64,000 nt of DNA from Clostridia bacterium (lineage in GTDB: Bacteria > Bacillota > Clostridia > Christensenellales > UBA3700): the NCBI GenBank assembly GCA_029061605.1, contig JAIDRT010000045.1, forward strand, positions 1 to 64,000, written 5' to 3'. The translations under genes and the position numbers were made by a program. The notes below the pieces were generated by a model, which saw only the letters and a list, made by a program, of their open reading frames with translations, was not told the DNA's origin and searched no databases. Shown in pieces: positions 52,180 through 61,402 of the stretch (within the stretch, counting starts at the first letter, position 1; every line of letters starts with the position of its first letter).

Positions 52180-53217
52180 TCAAAGCGTGTAATTTACGCT
52201 TGTCAAATTGTATGTAATCTTGTCTTCTTGAAAACGCACGACTGCGCGGTTGACAAATCTGTTTGCGCCTTGCTCTTTCATTGCTACGGTGGATATCATA
52301 CAACTTATTGAGCCGCTAGCAGGGAAAGTCTTAGTTGTGGTGAATGTGCATTTTACTACCGGAATGCTTGCCGTCAAAGTATTGGGATAAGTGACAGTCA
52401 CGTTTCCGCTTTCGTCCGCGTCAGACGTAGTAATGTCTCCGCTGTTGTCTGCGACACCGGTATTTACTGCGCCGCTGACTTCCTCTCCGCTTACTTCGCC
52501 GCTTGCTATAGTTTGGCTAAAACTTTTGTTAAGCACGAACTTGTTGGTCAGTACGACGTTGCTTGTGCTTGCGTACGAGCAAGTGAAAGAAGAGTTTGTC
52601 GTCTTGCTTGATGCCGCGTTGTAAGTGGGGACGACAATAGATACTGAAGAAGAGAGAGTAGTCGCTCTTGCGAATTGATATAAGAACGAGTTGTCAACTA
52701 CGAATGCCGAAGCGCTGTATTTTGCTGAATCGGTAGTGACTTCGCCGTTTTTAATGAAAGTGACGTTGCTTTTTTTCTCTTCATAAGAGGTGACGATTTC
52801 TATCGTCTCGCCGTCTTCGACCGTCTTGGAGTATGAGAGTTTTGGCTCTAAGCGGTGCGTAGCATAACTTTCTGTCTCCTTGACAAAGGTCTTTCCGTCA
52901 TATTCTGCTCTCATAGTCGACGTAAATTTATATCCGGTGAAGTTGTTGAGCGTAGGTTTGACAGATTCTGTTGAAGACGCGATTTCTACGTTTTGATTGA
53001 AGAGAGATTTCATCACTGAAGTATATTCTCCCACCTTTACGCCATCGACGGTCACGTCATATACGCAAGTTTCCGTTCCGCCCTCGTGCCAACCGAGATT
53101 ATTGTCGATTTGCGACATAATAGAGTTCTTGGAAAAACTCTCTCCGCAACCTGCAAATGCAAACAGCAGAGTAGTCGTAAGTATTATTGCCACCAAAATT
53201 ATAAGTATCTTTTTCAT
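52180..53217 (-). CDS. Hypothetical lipoprotein
   Basis: A 345-residue secreted lipoprotein of unknown function. The signal peptide ends in lipobox FAGC with Cys24. The mature part is beta-rich and Ser/Thr-rich with an unstructured segment near residues 240-285 (SGEVSGEEVSGAVNTGVADNSGD...). An internal strand pair near residues 80-130 (FTGYKFTSTMRAEYDGKTFVKE) suggests a lipocalin-like or LolA-like sheet, but no family is assigned. I use the ATG at 53217 (MKKILII), as the upstream in-frame start lies within the promoter. It is divergent from addB. Confidence 0.75.
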   Translation of the reverse strand: MKKILIILVAIILTTTLLFAFAGCGESFSKNSIMSQIDNNLGWHEGGTETCVYDVTVDGVKVGEYTSVMKSLFNQNVEIASSTESVKPTLNNFTGYKFTSTMRAEYDGKTFVKETESYATHRLEPKLSYSKTVEDGETIEIVTSYEEKKSNVTFIKNGEVTTDSAKYSASAFVVDNSFLYQFARATTLSSSVSIVVPTYNAASSKTTNSSFTCSYASTSNVVLTNKFVLNKSFSQTIASGEVSGEEVSGAVNTGVADNSGDITTSDADESGNVTVTYPNTLTASIPVVKCTFTTTKTFPASGSISCMISTVAMKEQGANRFVNRAVVRFQEDKITYNLTSVNYTL

Positions 53218-53226
53218 AATGTCTAC

Positions 53227-53254
53227 ATTATAACACATTTGAGGCGTTTTGCAA
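53227..53254 (-). promoter_or_regulatory. Promoter of the lipoprotein gene at 53217
   Basis: Minus strand: -35 TTGCAA (53254-53249), 16-nt spacer, extended -10 TGT-TATAAT (-10 at 53232-53227). The expected leader is only about 3-4 nt. Confidence 0.6.
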
Positions 53255-53273
53255 TAATTTTCCCCATATTATA

Positions 53274-53302
53274 TTGCCAATAATGTCAAAAATTGCTACA
53301 AT
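53274..53302 (+). promoter_or_regulatory. Promoter of addB-addA; apparently leaderless
   Basis: -35 TTGCCA (53274-53279), 17-nt spacer, extended -10 TGC-TACAAT (-10 at 53297-53302). The addB ATG at 53309 is 12 nt from the first base of the -10 box, at the predicted transcription start. Confidence 0.65.
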
Positions 53303-53308
53303 AAATAT

Positions 53309-56300
53309 ATGATAGAATTGATTTTGACGAATACTCTCAACTCAAATCCAATACTTGACAAACTCAAAAGTAAACTTGGAGCGGGCAAAAAACATATACT
53401 TTTCGTACCTGATAGATTTTCGCTTTCTTATCAAAAAGCCACGCTTGAGCATTTGAATATCAAGGGAACTTTTGATATCGAAGTATCGTCTTTTCCGCGT
53501 CTTGCCAACAAATTGTTGCAAAACAAAAAACGGCTTTTGGACAAGCAGTCGGAGATAATGTTGTTACGCAAAGTTATCGAAGAGAGCAAGGACGAATTGC
53601 TGTCTTTTGGCAAGATGGGCAGAAGCGCGGATTTTGCCAACGATATGTACGCCGTGATTTCGCAGATACGCAACAGTAATATATCCGTTGAGCAAATGCA
53701 AGACGCCGTGGACGGACTTCCAAAGCGAATTGCCAACAAGACTAAAGATATCATCAGGATATATCACGATTACGTGCAGTATATTCAAGAGGATTATTCC
53801 GACGGCACGAGCAAACTTCAGGCGCTTTGCGATTTGATTTATAAGGGCGCGCTCAACGATTACGAGGTATACATATCTGATTTTACGTCGTTTTCCAATA
53901 TAGAATACGACATTATCAAAGCCATTATGGTCAATGCGCTCAATACGCATATATGTCTTGTCGACAGCGACGGCGAAAATTCGCAAGTATTTCCGACTGA
54001 CGTAAAAAAACGGCTTTTTTCACTGGCAAGCGAAGTCGGCGTAACTATGGATATATCTTATTCTCGAGAAAAATTGATTGGCGATGCCGAGATAATATTC
54101 AAGGGACTTTATTCCTACGGCAAAGTCGACGGCGTAAGAGACGGCAGGACTAGGATACTTGCTTGCAAGAGTATATCCGACGAGATCAAGTCTTTGGCAA
54201 GGACTATCAATTATCTTGTCAGACGACAGGGCGCAAGGTATAGGGATATGGCAATCGTGTGTTGTGATTTTGCAACATACGCGCCGTATATCAACAGTAT
54301 TTTCAAGGCTTTTGACATACCGTTTTACGCAGATATCAAGCAACAACTTTCCTCGCAAGCGTTGACTAAGTTGGTCGCCTCGGCAATCAGGACGGTGGGC
54401 GAGAAGTTTTCTCAATCAAGCGTTTTGGAATTTGCAAAACAACCGATACTCGGACTTGATTTTGACGAAGTTTGCATATTTGACAACTATTGTTGCAAAT
54501 ACGGTGTGGAGTATACGAGATTTCTATCTCCTTTTAACATAGGAGTCGGAGATTGCAAAGATATTGCCGAAAGAATAAGAATAAAAATAATGGAGTTGCT
54601 CGCGCCGTTAGATTTGAGCGGAAAATATATCAAAGATCATATTAGGGCGGTCAGAGAATTTTTGCAGAACTCTCAAGCGTCAACGCTTGTGGAAAATCTT
54701 GCCAAGTGGCAGGAACAAAACGGTTTTGGTGAATTGGCAGGAATTACTTTGCAATCGCAGGACAAACTCAACTCGATATTCGACAAGTGCGAAAGTATGC
54801 TGGGAGGCAATATAGCCGACTGGGAAGAATTTTACGGAATTATTATGACGGCGGTCGAGTCTGTTGAGATGTCCAACATTCCGCTATATAGCGATTGCGT
54901 TTTTATAGGCGAGACAAGTCAAAATAGATATGCCGGCATTGATTATATGTTTGTTATCGGCGCCGTTGCAGGCAAGTTTCCGCCTGAGCACAGCGATACC
55001 GGCATTGTATCAGAAAGAGAGTACTACGCTTGGAGTAAGATGAATATCAACGTTGAGCCAGATTGCAGACGGCGCAACAGCAAAGAAAGATTATCTACGC
55101 TTATGCTTTTGACGAGGGCAAGGAAGATGCTAGTAGTCAGTTATCCTACCGCGTCGGCAAACGGCGAAGAACTTACGCCAAGTTCGACGGTGGAATATCT
55201 TCAAGATCTTTTGGGTATTTTGCCAAGCGGAGAGCAAGCCCCTGACGGCGGATGGGATAGGGCGGCATTTATTGACTATGTATCTTCGCAGGACAATATA
55301 TTGCAGGAGTTTTTGTCATTGCAAACTCTTGCAAAAGATCACGCCGTAAACGTGAGCGATACGCTGGAGGATATTTTGGATATCCTATATACGCTTTGCG
55401 GTCAAAGATATGGGCAGAGTTACGTGGATTTTCTTATAGGCGAGAGAAGTGACGAAGTTCAACTTGAAGGTATGGGGAACGCTATGTTCAACGGCTCGCG
55501 CACTTCTGTGTCACAGTTTGAAAAGTATTTCAATTGTCCGTTTTTACACTTCAACGCAAACGTGCTCAAACTTCAGCGCAAAGAGATCGCTGGACTTGAG
55601 GTCAAAGATACCGGTATTTTGCTTCACGCCGTTATGGAGCAATATTTTTCTATTGAGGATTGCGCTGACAAGAGCGAGCAGGAAATCCAAAATATCGTGC
55701 CTAAGTTGTTTTTGAGCGCAGTGGAAAGCAAAAATAATTATGCATTTTTGTTGGACAGTAAGAAAAATGCGCTCACACTTCAACAACTGATAAATCAATC
55801 AATTTACGTCGTCAAAAACCTTGTGGCTAATATGCAAGTTACCAAGTTTCGCCCTTACAAACTCGAAGCGGCGTTCGGCAGACGTCAAGACGCGATTTTG
55901 CCGGGAATGGAGATTTCCAGCGGTGTTCGCAATTTGAGTTTTGAAGGCGTGATAGACAGAATCGACACTTGCCAAGACAAGGCTATTATTGTAGACTATA
56001 AGTCAAAGAGCGACATACAGTTTGCTCCGTCAAATATATTTTACGGTGACAGGATCCAACTCTTTGTATATCTCAATGCTTTGCGCGCAAGCGGTAATAT
56101 TACGCCGCAAGGCGTGTTCTATCTTTTGATGAACAACAGATTTGTCAAAAAAGAAGACGAGGCAAAGAGATTTATATTTCACGGATTTGTCAACAAAGAC
56201 GACGTATTTGATTTGGATAAAGGCTTTGCTCAAAACGCTGATTTCAAGAGCGGAGTTTATCCCATCAAAAGCAAAACCAATAAAGACGGCGAAGTTATAT

Positions 56301-56659
56301 ATTCTTCGCAAGCGAAACTAGGGCACGTGATGTCAAGCAAGAGTTTTGACGACGCTTGCGACTACGTGATGAAGTTGACTAGCAAGGCGGCAAAGGAGAT
56401 TGAGGACGGATATATTGCAAAATCTCCTTTGAATATCAAGGGCGAAGAGCAGCCGGGCACGTGCAAATATTGCGATTATAAGGATTTGTGCGCTCGCTCT
56501 AAAGTATACGAAAGAAGCGTCAAAGACATCTCTCAGCAAGAGTTTGAAAGTCTTATCGGAGACGAACCGCAAGATATAAATTTGCAGAATATTGCCGGCG
56601 CTAGTTCAGGCGAGGTCTTATGTAAAGAGGATTTGAGTTTGCCAAAGGAGGAGAAGTGA
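53309..56659 (+). CDS. addB: AddB subunit of the AddAB helicase-nuclease
   Basis: Second subunit of the double-strand-break resection complex that feeds RecA. The 1116-residue protein shows VPDRFSLSYQKATLEHL near the start, helicase-like parts, and a C-terminal RecB-type nuclease (VDYKSKSD...RIQLFVYLNAL). Four Cys for the 4Fe-4S cluster flank it: Cys743 in FNCPFLHF and Cys1052, Cys1055 and Cys1061 in CKYCDYKDLC. The N-terminal Walker A usually found in Bacillus AddB is replaced by NTLNSNPILDK, so it probably does not hydrolyse ATP, as in RexB-like subunits. Translation seems leaderless. It overlaps addA at the GTG/TGA junction. Confidence 0.92.
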   Translation: MIELILTNTLNSNPILDKLKSKLGAGKKHILFVPDRFSLSYQKATLEHLNIKGTFDIEVSSFPRLANKLLQNKKRLLDKQSEIMLLRKVIEESKDELLSFGKMGRSADFANDMYAVISQIRNSNISVEQMQDAVDGLPKRIANKTKDIIRIYHDYVQYIQEDYSDGTSKLQALCDLIYKGALNDYEVYISDFTSFSNIEYDIIKAIMVNALNTHICLVDSDGENSQVFPTDVKKRLFSLASEVGVTMDISYSREKLIGDAEIIFKGLYSYGKVDGVRDGRTRILACKSISDEIKSLARTINYLVRRQGARYRDMAIVCCDFATYAPYINSIFKAFDIPFYADIKQQLSSQALTKLVASAIRTVGEKFSQSSVLEFAKQPILGLDFDEVCIFDNYCCKYGVEYTRFLSPFNIGVGDCKDIAERIRIKIMELLAPLDLSGKYIKDHIRAVREFLQNSQASTLVENLAKWQEQNGFGELAGITLQSQDKLNSIFDKCESMLGGNIADWEEFYGIIMTAVESVEMSNIPLYSDCVFIGETSQNRYAGIDYMFVIGAVAGKFPPEHSDTGIVSEREYYAWSKMNINVEPDCRRRNSKERLSTLMLLTRARKMLVVSYPTASANGEELTPSSTVEYLQDLLGILPSGEQAPDGGWDRAAFIDYVSSQDNILQEFLSLQTLAKDHAVNVSDTLEDILDILYTLCGQRYGQSYVDFLIGERSDEVQLEGMGNAMFNGSRTSVSQFEKYFNCPFLHFNANVLKLQRKEIAGLEVKDTGILLHAVMEQYFSIEDCADKSEQEIQNIVPKLFLSAVESKNNYAFLLDSKKNALTLQQLINQSIYVVKNLVANMQVTKFRPYKLEAAFGRRQDAILPGMEISSGVRNLSFEGVIDRIDTCQDKAIIVDYKSKSDIQFAPSNIFYGDRIQLFVYLNALRASGNITPQGVFYLLMNNRFVKKEDEAKRFIFHGFVNKDDVFDLDKGFAQNADFKSGVYPIKSKTNKDGEVIYSSQAKLGHVMSSKSFDDACDYVMKLTSKAAKEIEDGYIAKSPLNIKGEEQPGTCKYCDYKDLCARSKVYERSVKDISQQEFESLIGDEPQDINLQNIAGASSGEVLCKEDLSLPKEEK

Positions 56660-56661
56660 GT

Positions 56662-59600
56662 ATGGGCGCTATCAATTGGACAAAAGAACAACTTGACGTA
56701 ATCAACAGCGTCAACGTCAATACTCTCGTTTCGGCGTCTGCGGGAAGCGGAAAGACGGCAGTTATGCTTGAGAGGGTCGTCAGACTTATCACAGGTGAAA
56801 ACGGCAATTGCAAAACTCCTTTGCGAAGAATAATTATGGTAACTTTCAACGAGTCTGTGGCAAGCGAACTCAAGAGTAAAATCGGCTCTCGACTTGCAAA
56901 AAGACTGCTAGAAAGCCAGGATAAAGAATATTTGCGCGAGCAGATAGAGGACGCGCCGCTTGCGGATATATCCACAATGCACTCTTTGTGCTCGACGATA
57001 ATCAAAAACAACTTTGAGTATCTTGGTATTCAGCCGTCGTTTTCTATAGTCGACGACAACGAAAAACAAGTGCTTTTCGGCAAAGCGGTTGCCAACGTTA
57101 TGAAAGAGTATAGGGAAAATTACGATTATCAAATAGATATACTCATCAACTATCTTGGCGGAGAAGACAGGTTTTGCGATACGCTTGCAAAACTTTACAG
57201 TTTCTTAGAAGCGCAACTTGACAGAGAAGCCTATCTTGAAGAAGTGGCGTTTGCCTGCTATGACGGAGATTTTAAGAAGAGCAAACTTGCAAAACTGTAT
57301 CTCGCGGATATTCACAAAGATTGTTTTGATTTGCTACATCAGGCGCAGGAGTGGCAAATGCTTTTTGAGAGCAAAGGATTATTCAAACACTTTGACCATA
57401 TTCAATCCATAATTGATTTTTTGAATAAATTATTGGAGACAAAGGATATTGCAGACCTTGCCGAGGTAGTTAGATTTGCTCCAAAGTTTGCCAACGTGCC
57501 GCCTCTTTCTAAAGCGCAAAAGGACGACAATATTGAACATCAGGAGAATTATAAGGCGTATAAGGCAGAAGTGACTGCTTTGCTGGACAAACAACTCAAA
57601 GCGTTGTTTCCTTTGCCGTACGCTCAAATGCAAGAAGATCTCAATAAAAACAAAGAGTATCTCGTCAGGCTTGTGAATATATTGAAAAAGGTTTGCGCAG
57701 AATATTCCTCTTTAAAGCAAAAAGACAACAAAATGGATTTTGCCGACCTTGAGTATTACGCTGTCAAGGTTATGCAAAACGACGCTTTGGCAAGCGAGTT
57801 GGCGTCAAACTACGACTATATCTGCGTAGACGAATATCAAGATATCAACGCCGTCCAAGAATATATATTGACAAGACTTTCAAGCGGCAAGAACTTGTTT
57901 ATGGTGGGCGATATCAAGCAGAGTATCTATCAATTCAGAATGACAGACCCTAGGATATTTTTGGATAAATACCGTCTGTATAAACAAAGACCGCAACAGG
58001 GCAATTCTTTTTCTCTCAACAGCAATTTCCGATCTTGTAAGGAAGTCATAGATTTTGTCAACGCTATTTTCGACGTGATAATGAAAGAAGATATGGGCGG
58101 TATAGACTACAAAAAAGAGAGCAGACTTTTGCAAGGCAATCTAGATTATGACGTTCAGTCTGAGACTGCTATTCGCATTGCGCATTTTTCCAAGGAGATC
58201 AAGCAATTGGATATACCTGTTTCGCAAGACGGAGTTTACAGCGTAATGCAGGACGCGCAGGAAGCCAAATCTTTTTCCTGTCAAGAAGGCAAATACATAG
58301 CCAAGCAAATCAAGTCGCTTGTTGGGAAAAAACAAATACAGGTTTCGTCCGCTGACGGCGCAATGACGTATCGTACGATCAGATACTCTGATATAGCGTT
58401 GCTGTGCGCAACCAGAAACTCCAACGTTGAGAGTATCGTCGGAGAGTTAAAGACGGCAGGTATACCTGTCGACGGAGGCAAGATACTCAAAGAAAAAAAC
58501 AATACTTGCGTAAGTCTTTTTACTTCGTTCTTAAGAGTGCTAGACAATCACCGCCAAGACATACCGTTGGCAGAGGTTTTGACGAGCAAGGTTTTTGCAA
58601 ATTTCACATATGGAGATTTGACAAAAATCAAGATGCGCGCAGGCAAAGTCGACTTTTTCCACGAGGCAGTGGACAAGTATGTCAAAGAGCAAGACGACGG
58701 TTTGGCAACGCAACTGAAGTTGTTTTTTGAGATAATTGCCAAGTATCGCGCGATTGCGTCCTTTATGAAGATTGATTGGCTTCTTCGCAAGATAATAGAA
58801 GATTTTAATTTTCGCGCGTATATGACAGCCGTTGAGGACGGAGCAAGCGAATTGGCGGGGCTTGAGAGTTTTATTCAATCATTGTCAGGCAAGCCTTATA
58901 ATAATAGCCTGTCAAAGTTTGTTGAAGCAGTCGACGCGAGCGCAGACTTTGGCAAAGTGTCAGGCGAAGTTGGATTTGAGGGAGATTGCGTAGTCACCAA
59001 TACTATTCACAGCAGTAAGGGATTGGAGTATCCAATCGTATTTATTATTGACGCTGCCAGAGAACTAAGTCTAATTGAACTCAACCGTTCCAATATCATA
59101 TACGACAAGACTTACGGTTTTGCAATCAAGAGCGTAGAGGAACAAGACAGATTTTATGAAGACAGTCTTCCGTTTCGCATAATGAAAAAATTCAAAGTCA
59201 AAGATTTGATAGAGGAGAAGATGAGGCTCTTTTACGTCGCAACGACTAGAGCGAGAAATATGTTGTATATTACTGCGACCGGCGGACTTGGCAAAAGCAG
59301 AGGAGAAAATAAGAAGCCTTTTGGACAAGAGAGAATCAAGACGCCTTTGAGTATGATTGATTGGCTCAACAACGTCGCGGTGGAATGTCCTGCGTTTTAC
59401 CAAAAATATTTTGACGTTGACGCAGAGCAGGAAGATATGCAAGATATCGCGCAAGGCGAGAGTGTTCGCAAAAGGCAGTTAATTGACATTGGCAATGCCA
59501 ATGCGTTTGCAAATGACCTTCAAAAGAATTACGCATTTGAGCCGTCGACGACTTTGCTTGTCAAGCATACCGTAACTGCAGTCAATAACGAGTATTATAA

Positions 59601-60198
59601 TAAGTTGTCGGGTAGTTTTGCTAAGGATGACGTCGCAGAGATTTTTGACGCTTTTAAAGACGGAGACTTTTCTGACGAAGAAGTGGCGGACAAGCGCAAT
59701 AGCGCTGACGAAGGCGTGGCTTATCACAGAGTGTTGGAGTGCATAGACTATGCTTGCTTCACGCAAGACGACGTAATAGTTCAACTTGACGCAATGGTTG
59801 AGCAAGGACTTTTAAGTCAAGATCAAAGAGCCCTTATAGATCCTATATCTATTCTAGAGTGCCTTCAAAGCGAGGTTATGCAACAGGCTAGAACGTATCC
59901 GCATCACAGAGAAAAACAATTTATGCTCAATCTGCCAGCCTGCGAGTTCTTGAATATTGACAGTGACGATAAGGTGTTGTTGCAAGGCACGGTTGACTTG
60001 TTTATTCAAGGCGGCGGAAAGGGCGGCGAAAATATCTTGGTAGATTTCAAGTTTTCGCGCAAGAGTGAAGAGCAAGTTAAAAAGAGATACCAAAGACAAC
60101 TTGAGTTATACGCAATGGCAATAGAAGAGTGCTTGGGGATTAAGGTGGATAAAAAAGTTATATTTATGCTTGGAAAAAACAAGACTATCATACTTTAA
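56662..60198 (+). CDS. addA: AddA subunit of the AddAB helicase-nuclease
   Basis: The helicase-nuclease that unwinds and cuts DNA ends. UvrD-like motifs: WTKEQLDVINS (Q motif), SASAGSGKTAVMLERV (Walker A), STMHSLCSTII, CVDEYQDINAVQ (Walker B), VGDIKQSIYQFR, NTIHSSKGLEYPIVF and YVATTRARN. The C-terminal nuclease domain ends with VDFKFSRKSEEQ...YQRQLELYAMA. The ATG at 56662 has AAAGGAGG 10 nt upstream; a GTG at 56656 that overlaps the addB stop is the alternative. About 1178 residues, normal for the family. Confidence 0.95.
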   Translation: MGAINWTKEQLDVINSVNVNTLVSASAGSGKTAVMLERVVRLITGENGNCKTPLRRIIMVTFNESVASELKSKIGSRLAKRLLESQDKEYLREQIEDAPLADISTMHSLCSTIIKNNFEYLGIQPSFSIVDDNEKQVLFGKAVANVMKEYRENYDYQIDILINYLGGEDRFCDTLAKLYSFLEAQLDREAYLEEVAFACYDGDFKKSKLAKLYLADIHKDCFDLLHQAQEWQMLFESKGLFKHFDHIQSIIDFLNKLLETKDIADLAEVVRFAPKFANVPPLSKAQKDDNIEHQENYKAYKAEVTALLDKQLKALFPLPYAQMQEDLNKNKEYLVRLVNILKKVCAEYSSLKQKDNKMDFADLEYYAVKVMQNDALASELASNYDYICVDEYQDINAVQEYILTRLSSGKNLFMVGDIKQSIYQFRMTDPRIFLDKYRLYKQRPQQGNSFSLNSNFRSCKEVIDFVNAIFDVIMKEDMGGIDYKKESRLLQGNLDYDVQSETAIRIAHFSKEIKQLDIPVSQDGVYSVMQDAQEAKSFSCQEGKYIAKQIKSLVGKKQIQVSSADGAMTYRTIRYSDIALLCATRNSNVESIVGELKTAGIPVDGGKILKEKNNTCVSLFTSFLRVLDNHRQDIPLAEVLTSKVFANFTYGDLTKIKMRAGKVDFFHEAVDKYVKEQDDGLATQLKLFFEIIAKYRAIASFMKIDWLLRKIIEDFNFRAYMTAVEDGASELAGLESFIQSLSGKPYNNSLSKFVEAVDASADFGKVSGEVGFEGDCVVTNTIHSSKGLEYPIVFIIDAARELSLIELNRSNIIYDKTYGFAIKSVEEQDRFYEDSLPFRIMKKFKVKDLIEEKMRLFYVATTRARNMLYITATGGLGKSRGENKKPFGQERIKTPLSMIDWLNNVAVECPAFYQKYFDVDAEQEDMQDIAQGESVRKRQLIDIGNANAFANDLQKNYAFEPSTTLLVKHTVTAVNNEYYNKLSGSFAKDDVAEIFDAFKDGDFSDEEVADKRNSADEGVAYHRVLECIDYACFTQDDVIVQLDAMVEQGLLSQDQRALIDPISILECLQSEVMQQARTYPHHREKQFMLNLPACEFLNIDSDDKVLLQGTVDLFIQGGGKGGENILVDFKFSRKSEEQVKKRYQRQLELYAMAIEECLGIKVDKKVIFMLGKNKTIIL

Positions 60199-60270
60199 AT
60201 AACGAGCGTAGATATAGAATATTGATAATATATCTGACACTATTATCTATTCTATATTATTTATAATCTT

Positions 60271-60403
60271 GTCATTTCAACCCAAGCAAAGCGAAGTGGA
60301 GAAATCTCCACCTATTTAATAAACGGATAGAGACCTCTCGACTATGCTCGAGGTGACATAAAATAAATTGTCATTACGACTGAAGTGGAGAAAACTCAAT
60401 CAG
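60271..60403. repeat. Dispersed repeat, family B, three units
   Basis: The gap after addA holds GTCATTTCAACCCAAGCAAA followed by GCGAAGTGGAGAAATCTCCA (from 60271), an inverted unit (rc GTCACCTCGAGCATAGTCGA, 60330-60357) and a third direct unit TGTCATTACGACTGAAGTGG ending in GAGAAAACTCAATCAGG (60369-60403). No gene is present between 60199 and 60437. Confidence 0.65.
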
Positions 60404-60437
60404 GTAATTTAGTTTTAGCCGTATAAAATTATTGTTT

Positions 60438-61289
60438 ATGTCAACTATTAAGATAGCAATGGTCGTACATATTATTTTGGAGGCTAAAATTTTGCTATCA
60501 TTTATTTCAGACACCTATTCTAAGTTTCAAGCATTTATGGCAAGTTGGAAGGTTTGGCAGATAGCGGCGTTTGCTGTTGCGGTGCCAGTTATCGTGTTGC
60601 TAGTTCAAATGCTTATCTATTCGGCAGAGCGCGTATATGCAAAGGCGTACCCAAGGCTCAAGAGATTTTTAAAAACTCATTCCTACTTGGCGCCAAGCAC
60701 TGTATTTTCATTCAACAAAAAAGTCGTCAAGGTATTTCCGGGATATATCAAGAGACAAGCCAAGCACATTGCCGACACCTCAATGCCTATGGAAGAGTAC
60801 ATCAACACTTTTCATTTCTGCGCCCAACCCAAGAAAAAAAGTATTGTCGGCGGAGCGGCTCTTGCGCATATAGTATTATTGGGCATTATAGTTGCAATGA
60901 ACGGATATTCTGTGGGTATAGTATCGACTGCTATATTGGCTACGTTTGCTTTATGGCTCATAATAATTGCTCTTGACTGTGTGGCGTCAAAACTTTTGTC
61001 ATTTGTTGACAGAAGATATAAGAAAAAGTTTCTTATCAAACTTGATTCCAATACCCTTTATCAAGAGAAGAGCGTTGACCTCACCTTGCCAAAAGTAGAA
61101 GTCGCTGAGGATAGCGCTATGCAACTTGCAAAAAGTGTTGAAGATTTTTTGGCAAGCCAGCCAGATAAGAGTATTGCTAAGGTAGTTCTCAAAGGACTTT
61201 ACAGTGCAAAATTCTCTTCTGCAATGACGGCGCAGAGCAAATTGCGACTTAAAAATGTCTTTACGGACCTAAAAAATTACGTTGGATAG
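60438..61289 (+). CDS. Hypothetical membrane protein
   Basis: A 283-residue protein with membrane segments at about residues 35-60 (WQIAAFAVAVPVIVLLVQMLIY) and 140-185 (GGAALAHIVLLGIIVAMNG and TAILATFALWLIIIALDCV), a basic linker between them and a soluble C-terminal tail (DLTLPKVEVAEDSAMQLAKSVEDFLAS). No family recognised. The ATG at 60438 is chosen over a TTG two codons upstream; neither has a clear ribosome site. The corA promoter lies just after its stop, so it is probably a single-gene unit. Confidence 0.7.
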   Translation: MSTIKIAMVVHIILEAKILLSFISDTYSKFQAFMASWKVWQIAAFAVAVPVIVLLVQMLIYSAERVYAKAYPRLKRFLKTHSYLAPSTVFSFNKKVVKVFPGYIKRQAKHIADTSMPMEEYINTFHFCAQPKKKSIVGGAALAHIVLLGIIVAMNGYSVGIVSTAILATFALWLIIIALDCVASKLLSFVDRRYKKKFLIKLDSNTLYQEKSVDLTLPKVEVAEDSAMQLAKSVEDFLASQPDKSIAKVVLKGLYSAKFSSAMTAQSKLRLKNVFTDLKNYVG

Positions 61290-61290
61290 G

Positions 61291-61319
61291 TTGCCAAACG
61301 GTTTTCAATAATGTAAAAT
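61291..61319 (+). promoter_or_regulatory. Promoter of corA
   Basis: -35 TTGCCA (61291-61296), 17-nt spacer, -10 TAAAAT (61314-61319), 84 nt before the ATG. Confidence 0.6.
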
Positions 61320-61402
61320 GTAATAGTTGAAACATCTTTTGAGATTTACTAACGTTGCGTCGCGCGATAGACGCTTTAACTTATGACGAGGAGGTATGGC
61401 TT

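Noticed and set aside
56650..56662. Programmed frameshift joining addB and addA
   Set aside because: A GGAGG site and normal start codons exist at the junction, so simple translational coupling explains the overlap.
60199..60437. Family B cluster as a CRISPR array
   Set aside because: The units vary in length and orientation and lack equal-length spacers; no cas gene is nearby.
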